DNA of 64,000 nucleotides from contig PJRA01000313.1 in the NCBI GenBank assembly GCA_016987375.1, forward strand, positions 3,598,404 to 3,662,403, read 5' to 3'. The notes beneath the pieces were generated by a model. The model was not told the origin of the DNA. It ran no database searches and saw only the letters and a program-made list of their open reading frames with translations. Shown here piece after piece: positions 37,519-48,166 of this stretch. The translations under genes were made by a program, and so were the position numbers. The DNA comes from Brachionus koreanus. Its lineage: Eukaryota; Rotifera; Eurotatoria; Ploima; Brachionidae. Numbering within the stretch: position 1 is the first letter of the stretch; every line of letters starts with the position of its first letter.

Positions 37519-40394
37519 ATGAAAATGGTAAAAACAAGGCTTCTAGATAGATTTTTTAAAACAAATTCTTTTTCTAAAAATAAAAAAACCGAAACAAACA
37601 CAAGCTCTAGTCAGGAGAGCTTCGAAACAAAGTATGAATCCGAACTATTGAATTTAATAAATGAAAATTTGACATGTAATTGTTGTTTTGAGATACTTAG
37701 ATACCCAGTAACGCTTATTTGCGGTCATACATTTTGTCAACTATGTTTGGCCAATTGGTATTTGGCTTCTGAGAGCATTAAATGCCCAACATGCCGTCAA
37801 GAATGGACCAAAATACCACAAATAAATTGTGTTTTGAAGTCTACTATAAAAGCAGTAATTTCCAATGAGTTAACTAAACAAAATTTGGATAAAGATCTAA
37901 AAAACTTCACCAATTATTTAAAGAATTGCGATAATTTAAGCCAAGAAGAAATAAAAAAAATAAAATTGTTTGAAAGCAAATTTAGAGAAAAGCATGTTGA
38001 TTTAATATTTTTAAACAATAATAGCAATAGTAATGGTACATCTCGAATAATAAATCGACCGACTTTAACTGATATAAGATCAAACATTAGAAGATCGTTT
38101 ACTTTTGGCTTTTATATTGTTTTGGGATTTGTTTTTGGCATTTTGATTGGTTTTACAGCGTGTTCTTTGTTTTGGTTTGTTTTGAGTGCAATATTCCCTA
38201 CAAATAACTCTAGGGAAGCCAACCATGATAGTTCAATGAAAATTCGTAGAAAATATGTCTTGGAGCCTGGTGAATGGAGTTCAAACGATGTCCAGGAATG
38301 GTTAACTCAATTGGGACCTTGGACAGACGATATATTGTATTCTGCTAAAAATTCAAATTTAGGTAATCAAAAGTTAAAATTAATTTTATCAATCAATTTA
38401 GTTTTTTCTAGATGGTAAAGGTTTGATAGCATTAAATGATTCAATTTTGTCAAAATATCCTTATGAGATTAGAGATGAACAGATAAGAAAACTATTGTTA
38501 GATTCAATAAAAATTTTGGACCGTTGTATATATGAAGTTACTGATTTTTGGGAAATTAAAGTAACTCTTAAATTTCAATTTGTATTTTTGAAAAAATTTT
38601 TTTTTTTTTTTTTGCAAAGAATTTTAACAGATTTCAAGTTATTTGGAACACATATTTATTTTTGACATTTCCACGCGTCTTGATAATATCAAAGTATTAT
38701 TTTGACCAAATTTCGTTCAATATCTTTAAAATTTATGCTTTTAAAAAAAGCAAAAGTGTAAGTAATTTAGGATTAGTTTAATTTGAAAAAATTTTATTTA
38801 GATTTGCTTAGGTAAATGAAAGAGATTTAATGCTAATAAATGATTTGAAAAAAAAATTTATTAATCAAAACAATCATCCCGTTTGGTCAACTATGAGCAT
38901 TTTCTATTCAGATTTAGACTCAAATAGTCAACTTGTATCTTTAATTTATCTATTGATTTATCCATTTATCTGTTTAAAGAATGTTTTCAACTTGTTTTTT
39001 TATCAAACAAATAGCATCACAAGTTTTTTTATTTCTTTAAATTGTATGATAATCACAACACAGGAAGTTTTACTAATAATTGACTTAATTACTTCGGTAT
39101 TAATGTAAGTATAACTTGAATTTTTATTTTAATTGTGAATTTTTGAATAGAAGAGCAGGATGAAATTTTAAAATTTTAACAAACTTGACAAGCGTAGTAA
39201 TTGTGTAATTTGTTGGAAAAATACTTTTTTTCTTATTCAAATTATATTTATTTAGATTTACAATCCTTTAATTATTTCCATACAAAAATTAAAAAATTTT
39301 ATAACTTATGTTCTAATGATCAAAGCTTTGTCCTGCAGATGAAACAAAGTGAAAAAACTGTTGTTTCAACTAATGCGGAAGTCTGCAAAATTCCATTCAA
39401 TATTATAATATTGATATTAAATCGCAGTCAATTTGCACAGATTTTCAGACTTCCACATTAGGTGAAACAACAGTTTTTCACTTTGTTTCATCTGCAGGAC
39501 AAAGCTTTGATCATTAGAACATAAGTTATAAAATTTTTTAATTTTTGTATGTAATTTCACATTTTCAATAAAATTAAAAGTCTAAATATCTTAGCATTAT
39601 TATGAAAAATTGAATATGATAGTAATTGCGGAAGAAAAATTAATACATGAGTTGTCCATAAAAAGTTATCAGTATTCAAAAATTTAGTTGAATCTAATTA
39701 TCGTAAGTGTGGTTGTGGTAATTCTTAAAAATTTATCAATTTTATTTTGTCTTGTCTCTTTTTTCAAAAATTTACAGTTGCTTAAAGTGATCCAATAAAT
39801 ACATAAAAATAATAAAAATACTTTAAATTAAAAATTATAAACTTTTGGCATGACAAAAGAATTAAAAAACATTAAAAATTGATTTTTTTTTAATTAATTT
39901 TTTTTATGAGAAAAAACATTTAATAAAATTGAAAGTGTCAGCTACAAAAATCAATTGTATTTAAAAAATTCATTGTTTACGCTTATATAAGTAAACCTTG
40001 ATTTACTAGTAACATTTAATTAGTTGTGCAATAAATAAAGTATTGTTATTTTGGGTATTGGATCATTTTATATTATTATTGTCAAAAATATTTGTACTTA
40101 AATTAAATCAAATATTTTTGGTAATTTAGTTTATTAATTTAATAATTTAATCAAAGGCGCGACAACATTCGACTTAAAATCCTTGTGAAATATGCATTTT
40201 TTCAATATTTTAAAAGTTTTGTAATTTTGAATTTAATTTTTTTTACATGGAATATTGTTCCAAATATGCTAATCGATTTTTTGTTTGCAAATTTTTTGTT
40301 TACTAAAATCTTCTACAATTTTTACGTTTTAGTGAAAAATTTGTTCAGCTATATAGGGAGCATAGCTCATCATTTTATTCGTCCAAGTCACTAA
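37519..40394 (+). CDS. BFAR: Bifunctional apoptosis regulator homologue (RING-SAM-membrane E3 ligase)
   Basis: An ER-membrane RING ubiquitin ligase. Exons 37519-38362, 38412-38560, 38620-38757, 38812-39104 and 40157-40394 join in phase: 1662 nt, 553 residues (human 450). The C3HC4 RING is at residues 53-92 (Cys53, Cys56, Cys68, His70, Cys73, Cys76, Cys89, Cys92). A membrane helix (GFYIVLGFVFGILIGFTACS) is near residue 200. A SAM domain starts WSSNDVQEWLTQLG and ends IRKLLLDSIKIL across intron 1. A C-terminal multi-helix membrane part follows. The last exon (LVKYAFFQYFKSFVILNLIF, then NIVPNMLIDFLF) aligns with the human C terminus. Reading on past the strong GTAAGT donor at 39105 would stop at 39106-39108 and lose the last helix pair; splicing to 40157 rebuilds an ATG codon in phase. 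Intron 4 (1052 bp) contains the foldback at 39279-39551. Confidence 0.85.
39279..39551. repeat. Long foldback element with 110-bp arms in BFAR intron 4
   Basis: The left arm 39279-39388 and right arm 39442-39551 are inverted copies differing by one indel and about three substitutions; the loop is about 53 bp. The arms begin CATACAAAAATTAAAAAATT and contain CAAAGCTTTGTCCTGCAGAT. Arms are much less AT-rich near the loop than the flanks. No transposase or family is recognised, and the target duplication is unclear (TTATTTC before, TAATTTC after). It would form a strong hairpin in the BFAR pre-mRNA. Confidence 0.9.
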
Positions 40395-40464
40395 ATCTTC
40401 CAAGAAAAACCATATTTATTGACTTTGATTTTTATAGTTAGTATTTTGTTTAATAAACAGATAA

Positions 40465-41156
40465 TTAGTTATAAAGCGAAATTTTTATTTTAGCTCTTTT
40501 TACCTTATCATAAAAATTTGATTCAACATCCCGTTTCAATTTTGATGAACTGAAAATTCTTAGTAATATTTGTTTTTGACTTTCAATAGAATTATCTTTT
40601 GATTTAATTTGAGGGGGAAACAAATCAAGCTGGGTCATCAAGTCTTTGAATTCTTTAAAATTTTTACTCTTTGTCTTAATTAAAGAAAAAATTATTATTC
40701 AATGCAGTTAATGCAAATTATATTATTTTGAAAGCCGCATTGAGTGCTATATTTCAACTAATAAAAATTTTATTAATAATTGTTAATTGGTAACATTTCT
40801 TATCAACTAAAAATTTGAATTAATTTAAAAATATCTTGTTATTGATTATAACAAAATAGTAAAAATATTTTTCAAAACATCAAATATAGATCTAATATAC
40901 TTTTGAAATTTTTTAAAAAATAATACATTTTATTTTAATTAATTTTTTATTTATTTTGAATGTTCAAACAAATTTGACAAAGAGGTGAAATACTTACAAC
41001 AATTATAATATTTTTCTTATATATCTTAAAATTTATTCTATTTTTACTAAAAAACACACAAAATATTGAATAGAAAAAATCGCCAAACTTTTTCGAAGTG
41101 TAATTGGCTAACTCCTTGATAAACTTGGAAAATATAATCTTGCTATAAAATTCCTT
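40465..41156 (-). CDS. Unidentified two-exon gene fragment, 3' end
   Basis: Two minus-strand exons, 41156-40998 (53 codons, phase 0 to 0) and 40674-40465 (70 codons including the stop), are bounded by TTTATTAG, a GTAAGT donor and TTAATTAAG. They translate to a basic, hydrophobic-patterned sequence including FIKELANYTSKKFGDFFYS and then FKEFKDLMTQLDLFPPQIKS, KQILLRIFSSSKLKRDV. An AATAAA lies about 50 bp past the stop. I do not recognise the family, and no initiating exon was found; upstream sequence at 41430-41960 is occupied by a BFAR pseudogene on the other strand. It converges on BFAR. It may be the 3' end of a real gene, a young orphan, or a relic. Confidence 0.35.
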
Positions 41157-41429
41157 CTAATAAAAATTAAATTATTTAATTAGATTAATCTTTTGGTTTT
41201 AAGCTTTTTACATTATCCAAGTAAATTGAAACGCCTATTTTTTTTTTTTTAGCTAGTTAATCCAGTGATTTCGGCAAAAATTTTGCGATATCATAGAATG
41301 GATTAGAAACATTTTAAAAATTTGATCATTTGGTGAAAAAATGTGACATCGCTATTTTAAGGTTTAAATTTTAAAAAACAATGCAGTTATTTATATATTT
41401 GCAGTCAAATTATTATTATATAAATTAAG

Positions 41430-41965
41430 AAATTTGTAGTCTGATAAAAACACATGCCTAACCTGCCATCAATAATGGACTAAAGTCCCTGTGAAATAAA
41501 TCACATTCTAAAGCAAATAACCAAAAATCTTCTTTCTTGAATGAGTTAAAATATCCTCTTTCGGAAAAATACTTAAAGAAAAATTTATTTCATTTAGATT
41601 AATTTAAAAATTATAATCATGTAGAGATAGATACAATAAAAAAATTCACAATAAAATTTGAAAAAAAATAAAAATTATCAATATTTTTAAATTTATTTAT
41701 ATTTTTGACGATTCATCTAATACAATACATCAATCAGAATCAATTATTTAACGGTTGACTCCTCTCAAAAAAAAAAAATTTTTTTCTCTTCTTCTTAAGT
41801 ATGAATGTACATTTGGATAGTAATAGAACTTAGATTAATGTTAAAAATTAATTTTGTTTTTTTTTTAACAATTTCAAATTGTTTGGAACACTTTTTTATT
41901 TTCTTCATTTCCAAGTCTTGATATTTATTTAAGATATCATTAGGACCCTATTTAAGAAAATATTA
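41430..41965 (+). pseudogene. Partial BFAR pseudogene
   Basis: Two blocks resemble BFAR. At about 41430-41560 the DNA aligns with BFAR exon 1 around the last RING cysteines: TCLTCHQ, a TAA, WTKVPV matches the parent's CPTCRQEWTKIP, and TTGAATGAGTTAAA follows like the parent's TCCAATGAGTTAAC. At about 41855-41960 it aligns with the start of exon 3, for example TCAAATTGTTTGGAACAC against TCAAGTTATTTGGAACAC. Several stops interrupt the frame, and exon 2 with the first membrane helix is missing between the blocks. It lies 1 kb beyond the functional gene on the same strand, so a tandem duplication that decayed is the simplest reading. Confidence 0.7.
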
Positions 41966-44789
41966 GTAATTTAAATAAATTCAAATTTAGGAGATTTTAA
42001 AATACGTAATTGACATTGATGCACAAAAAAATTTCGTCTGAAAATTCTTGAAAAGACATTTTTCATTATCGGATTTCAAAATTTTATTAGTATTTTCATA
42101 GTCTATAAATTTTGGAATTTGGTTTCAACTTTTTTAAAACTAGATTTTTGTAAATTAACTATAATGTAACTTGAAAATTGATGTATTTTGATAAAATTTT
42201 GTCCTTGCTAGTCTGATTTCAATCATAATTTTTTGTTGGATATCTCAAAGCTTGTTTGCAACTGAATGATCAGTTACCTTGGTCATAATTTTTTATTGAC
42301 AAAGTATACAGACAAAATTTTGACTGTAAATCATGAATACCGTCAGATTTTTTGGTGGTCACAACTTTATTAACCATTCGAAAAATATTTCATACAAAAA
42401 CTTGATTTTATTTAAAAAAAAATCTTTTATTTATCGATGGTCTCATATCGGTTAGAAACAGATTTTTCAATGAAGATTTATTTTATTTGTTTTTTTTTTA
42501 AATTATTTAGGCAAAGCCTGGGCCGATTGGAATGGCTGAGACTTAGTCCTTCTTTACAGCCACTCGATAGTAGTTTTGAAGGAAAAAATATAATTTAGAT
42601 TAAATTTTAGATAAGTTATATTTTGTATGATCGATAAAACTAATTTAAAAAAACTAATAATCAAGTTTTCATTAAAAAAACACCATAATCAAAATTTCTT
42701 AATGAAGTGGATTTAATTTGAAATGTCTTCTTGAATTTGTTAGTGGGTAAGTCGACTAAGAGAAAAATTTTTTAAAAAACTATTGAACCTTTATTTTCAG
42801 ATTAATAAATTAAATTATATTGTTTTTTAAAAAATCAAGTTTTATACAATCCAAGTGCAAAAAAGTGTATTTCATATTTAGATAAAGTTAATTTTATAAA
42901 AGCATAATTAAATAGAAATAAAATTTAAAATCGACAGGATAACCGATTTTTTTTATTGAACTAAATATTTTTGTTTGTTGAACATTCGAGCGGTCAATAT
43001 AAAGCCCAACAAAGTTCAGTATACCTAAACATTTTCTAGCCAATGAATAGAACCAAAAGTATGTTTGCCAAAGATAAGCTTTAGATGGAAAGCTTTTTTT
43101 TTGATTAAATTTATAAAAAAACAATGATTGAAACTCTATATCCATTTTTGAGCTAAAAATTCGGGAAATTTGTCCTAATTAACTTGTTTGACTCATGCCG
43201 AGAAAACGAATTAATTATTTGAACTAATTTTTTGCACCGTGAAACATTTGAGACCGATTATGAAGACAATAAAAAAAAAAATTTCGAATATGATGATATT
43301 TTGAATTCAAAATGGTCTCAAGCCTCAACTTTACTTAAAAATGAGAAAGAGCTAAATTTGAATAAAAAAAAATAGCTCATATATGGAAAAATGTGCTTAA
43401 AAAGAGATGTGATGAAATTATGGTCGATTCTTAAACAAATTTTTGTTATTAACAATTCAAATTTGTAGCTTTATCCCAAAGGTATTTGACTATAATTAGA
43501 TAAAGATTAGTTATTTTCTTTATTTTTAATTAAAATTTGGTCGACAACTATATGACTTAAAAATCTTTATTTAATTTATTTGCAATTAATCAAATTAGAT
43601 AACTGATAAATATATAGCTTTATTTGAACTAGACTATTGATCGAAAGTTTCAATTTTTTTTAGCATCTTTGAAGATATTTGCTTTTCTTATTTCGTTTTT
43701 ACTATGATAAATTAAAATATCAGATCGAATTCTTCAGTCTTAATTTTTGAATTGTTAATTTCTAATAGGTTCTTATAATTTTCATGTTGAATTTTAGCTC
43801 CAAATTTATCTTAAATTGTAATTTAATTTGTTTAATTGAAACTATTCTAACTATTAAAAGCATTTTTTAAAATGTGCAAAAAAATGAGTTAACAAAGTTT
43901 TAAAAAATTCAAGTTTGTTAACCAAATTTTTTGCTCATAACAAAAAAAATATTTAAATGCACGTAAGAAAAGACTCATTAAATATAGAATTAAATGAGTG
44001 ATGAAAAATAGATTAAATGAAAAAAAATGAACAAAACTGATCAGTAATCCTAAAATTTCAAAAATCTATTAGCAGATTTTTACTTATGATTTTTTTTTCT
44101 AAAATAGTAATTAATAAGCTCGATTAATAAAACTATATCTTTTTTTTATTCATCTATTTTTACAAAGAGATAACTTATTGTTTCAAGATCGATAATTACT
44201 TAGCAACTTTTAGAATCATTTTTATCGCTACTTTTTATAATACCGCTTTAATGTCACATATTTTTTAAAAGTTCAAAGATAGACTTATGATTAAAGAAAA
44301 AATACTGAAGCCATTGAAGAATACTGATTTTATTAGCTATAAGCTATGTTTACATTCTTTTATCTTGAAAATTTTTTCTTTGGATAAAGGTTCTTTTTGA
44401 TAAAGAAATAATTTCTTATCAAAAAAGTTCGATAGTTCTCTAGTGAATATTTCGCCACATTCAACTCATATTTAATAATAAAAAATAAACAAATATTTTC
44501 AGTTTTAAGCTCAATATGATTAGAAAAAATTATAATAATTTACAAATTGGTAAAACAGTTTATTTTAAAAATTAAAAATTAATTTTATTAATTAAAAAAG
44601 TATATATAACTGATCAGCTTTTGGTAAAATTAGATTTTTAATTAATTTTTAGCGTTAATTAAATTGTTTGTTGCAAAAATATTCATTTTAATCCATCTCT
44701 TGATCTAATGGTTTATGCAATAATAATTGTGACATAGACAAAAAGTAAGTTTTGTTATTTTTGCTACTGAATCTATTATTATGTTTATT
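41966..44789. other. AT-rich intergenic region
   Basis: 2.8 kb with no gene I can support. A minus-strand frame at 42894-43145 (containing WQTYFWFYSLARKCLGILNF) and a plus-strand patch at 43240-43375 (reading FETDYEDNKKKNFEYDDILN) look slightly protein-like but match no family I know and lack splice context. Confidence 0.45.
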
Positions 44790-45090
44790 TAAATTGAAAT
44801 TTAGAGAGAAAAATTCCTCTTGGCAGCTCCAAACGACGTCTTTTCAGCCAGCCTGTTAGGAATATTTTTGCAATTTATAATTGCAGCTTATCAAAAAAGG
44901 TTCTGAATTTTTGTTGTGTTGCATTAGGTCGTTTAGAAAAAAAGTAGTATCAATGCTTGTTTTAAGAGGAAAAAGTTTTATTATTCTCAGAATCCTGTTT
45001 TGCATTTTTTGTAGTTCGAGTTTAATTTTTTCTGTTTCCGAATTTAAAATAATGAAACAATAGTCTGCTACTGATTCTATTAATGTTATA
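44790..45090 (-). pseudogene. LINE reverse transcriptase C-terminal remnant
   Basis: On the minus strand an open run reads TLIESVADYCFIIL, then LELQKMQNRILRIIKLFPLK and NDLMQHNKNSEPF, then a TAA, and in another frame NRLAEKTSFGAAKR. The LIxSVxxYC plus LQxxQNRxLRII pattern is the typical part of a LINE ORF2 after the catalytic domain. The upstream RT core is missing. Confidence 0.65.
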
Positions 45091-48000
45091 TTTTAAGGGC
45101 ATATTAGTTTGAAAAGTTATCATATCATTTATAGGCTTTTATCTAAATGGCTTTTATTTTTATTAACTCTGAAAACTCTAATTTTGGTTAAACATTTTAT
45201 AATAAAGCTTCATAAATAGCCAAAAATTTTGATGTTTAAATGTAAATGAAATTAAAAATTACAAAAGTCATAAAATATTATTAATTTTAAACTAAATAAT
45301 TTACAAAGTGTTTGCTAAATTTGATTAATCTAAGTAAAAATGTCAAGTCTGAATTCGTCAGTTATTTTTGAAAAAAAAAACAATTTGTTTTTATAATTAA
45401 TGGTTTCAGTAATATTATTTCCTGATTTGTCATTTTTTGTAATTGAAAATAATTCAAGAAAATTAAAATTAAGATTTGAATGTTTTTTATTTTTCAAAAA
45501 AAAAATTATCGATTTTACTTATTAAAAACTAAAAGAAATTAAGACAAATGTCTGTTATATCGATGAATAAACTTACATTTTGCACCAAGAAATTTTTTAT
45601 TTAAACTTATGTTTCTATTTTTTTTAACTAACACTAATTTAATTGAGGAATTAAAAAAAAATTTTCTTATCATATTTTAATGAATCAATAAATATATATT
45701 ATATTAACTAATTTTTTCATCTATTAAATTTAACCTTTTTGCTTCAAAATTATAATTATTAAGCTCTATCAATCGTTTAATTTTTTTTAGAATTAATTAG
45801 ACGGAAAGTTTATTGCAACCATTTGTTATTAAATTAGTAAAAAATTTTCAAAATTTCACTCAAGATTCAAACTAATCTAAGTTGGCAATTTTAAAATGCT
45901 AGTCACGCAAACAATATCTACGCAATAACTCGAGGCTCTTAGCATCTAAAATAAACTAACAATTTAAAATTTTGTTGGAGTGTTTTATTTTAAACTAAAT
46001 GGGTTAATTAAGAGCGCTTGGTCATTACATTAAAAATCAAATAAATTTGTCCAAACCAAATAGATTTTTAAAAATTGTTCAGATTATATAGAGAAAAATC
46101 TGCTAACTAAATTTAAACACCATTAATCTTAGAATGCGAAATTTTGTTTATCCTCGAATAAAATATGTTTTTTTTTCAGCTTTTTACTTATGGCTAAATC
46201 TTGTTTTCTCATTAAGTTAATTGAAAGCCTAGACTTAATGCCGTCAAGAATGAGCATTTTGAAATAAATTAATCAAACATAAATCTTTATCTTAAATTAA
46301 TCTTTTCTTCATTAATTTCTAGTTTGTTCTTGTTTAGAAACCAGTAAAAAGTTTACTTAATCAATTTTAAAATTTTTTAATTTCAGTTAAAACAAATAAA
46401 AAATTCACCTATGCTTTAATTTTCCAATATTAATATATTCAGTATTTTAGCCTGAAAGCACTAGCCTCTGTGATTACTTGTTTTTTTTTTTTCAAATTTT
46501 ACAAATATTTATTTTAATTTAGAAAAGGTAAATTTAATAATGAAAGATTTGCCAAACGAATTAAAAGAAAAGAATTTTTTGCTTCTATATCCGAAGATGG
46601 ATTTATACTTAATTCGGGATAAATTTATCGAATTTTTAAAGCAAACTACTAAAATTGATTGATATTTAGATTTGAGAAGAATTTATTTATGTTATGAGTC
46701 TTATATCTGGAATAGAACAATCAACTAAATTGTATTGACATTTTAAGATGTTGTAGCGTATGTTCTTATTCGTGATTAGTTCCATTAAACAACAAAAAAA
46801 AAGTTGATTAAAAATTTAATCTTATTAAGGCAATCGTCGCTCAAGAGCAATCGATTGAAGATAGATATTTGGATTAAGTGTTTGTAATTGGTCTGGAATT
46901 TTTTTTTCACAGAATCCAAGGTGATTTTTAGTGATTTTTCGCATTAATCGGCACAATGTGGGTTAAGCTCGAATTTAGGTTAAGATTCAATTACAAATTA
47001 TTTGAAACTAGACCATAGTAATAAATATTCTCTCTTTTTTCTTTTTGATCGTACTGAATTTTGTTTAGACATGAAATAAAAATTGTAGTTTTAATTAACC
47101 GTGTGGGATTAACATTTTGCCGTGATAAAGCACTTAGACATTTAATGTTTTATGTTTGTAAGACACATAAATTGGTTAAGGCCATTTGGCTAAATGCTCA
47201 TTAAAAATATTATTAAAATTGATTTGTTTATATTTTTTAAGCTAATGCAAAAAATGAATTCAAACTCGCTTAGTAACAAAGGTGCTTAGCTCATTTCCTT
47301 TGTTGCTAAACTTATGCATAATTTAAATTTTTAACCCATAGTGCTTATGACAATTTTTATATATTGGTCTTCTTTATCATATCTATAGTTTTTAAAAAAA
47401 AATACCTTAAATATTTGTTTAGAAATTTATTTAATTTAAGATTCAACTCAAATTTAAATTTTAAGAAGCAAAAGAAGATCTAAAATTACTGACAACTTCT
47501 ATGCTTCTAAATGCATGATTGATTTTTTCAATTAGTTATTTTGTGATTTTTTACTTTTATCTTATAAGATAACTTCATATCAAGATTTGGTTCATTAAAA
47601 ACTTTCGGTTTCAAATAGATCAACCAGTCACTGATGAAATCAATCTCAATATTTAATACATTGATCGATTTATGCTGAATTTCTCTCATAAAACATAAAA
47701 TAATTAATTTTTTTTGCAGGCGAGCCAAGTTAATAAAATGTAAAATTTTCATTTCCCTTAATTAAGTCCAAGACTAATAGCAAATGATGATTTCAATTTT
47801 AGCTAAATCGATGAGTCTCAATTTTCATAATAGTAGCTATCAATCTACTAAGAGCATGAATGCTCATCTATGTAAAGCAATTTTTTCAACTCCGTATATT
47901 TTATGTTTTAAGCTTTGCTTTCATTAAATGACATAATTATGAATTTAGCTCCTCGTTGTCTCGTTCTCCCTCTCTTAAAAATATTTTATTTGCAATATAT

Positions 48001-48166
48001 TTGCAATATTGAAAAGCAAATTGTGCTCTATTCATAAATAAAAATCTTTTAATTTTATCAGTTTAAATTATTATTCAATTTTTTTATAGGTTTCTAAAAA
48101 TTTTGTGATGAAATTTTTGTAATATTTTATTTGTTTATTTTTTTTTGTTTATTTGTGTTTTATTTC
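45091..48166. other. AT-rich intergenic region upstream of KIF21
   Basis: 3 kb with no supported gene. A 33-codon plus-strand frame at 46524-46622 follows a TTTAATTTAG acceptor-like site (KFNNERFAKRIKRKEFFASI) but stands alone. The CT-rich stretch near 47950-47975 (CTCGTTCTCCCTCTCTT) may belong to the KIF21 promoter or leader. Confidence 0.4.

Noticed and set aside
39104..39108. Stop codon directly after BFAR exon 4 as the natural end of the protein
   Set aside because: It overlaps a consensus GTAAGT donor, and splicing to 40157 restores the conserved last membrane helices in phase.
42894..43145. 83-codon minus-strand frame
   Set aside because: No family, no splice context, and open frames of this size occur by chance in the spacer; kept only as a note in the spacer entry.
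43240..43375. Protein-like plus-strand patch FETDYEDNKKKNFEYDDI
   Set aside because: Lys/Asn/Asp-rich reading is what AT-rich DNA yields; no motif or splice sites.
46524..46622. Exon-like 33-codon frame after an acceptor-like TTTAG
   Set aside because: No partner exon and no recognised family.
47528..47752. 74-codon minus-strand frame upstream of KIF21
   Set aside because: No recognisable motif; likely chance.
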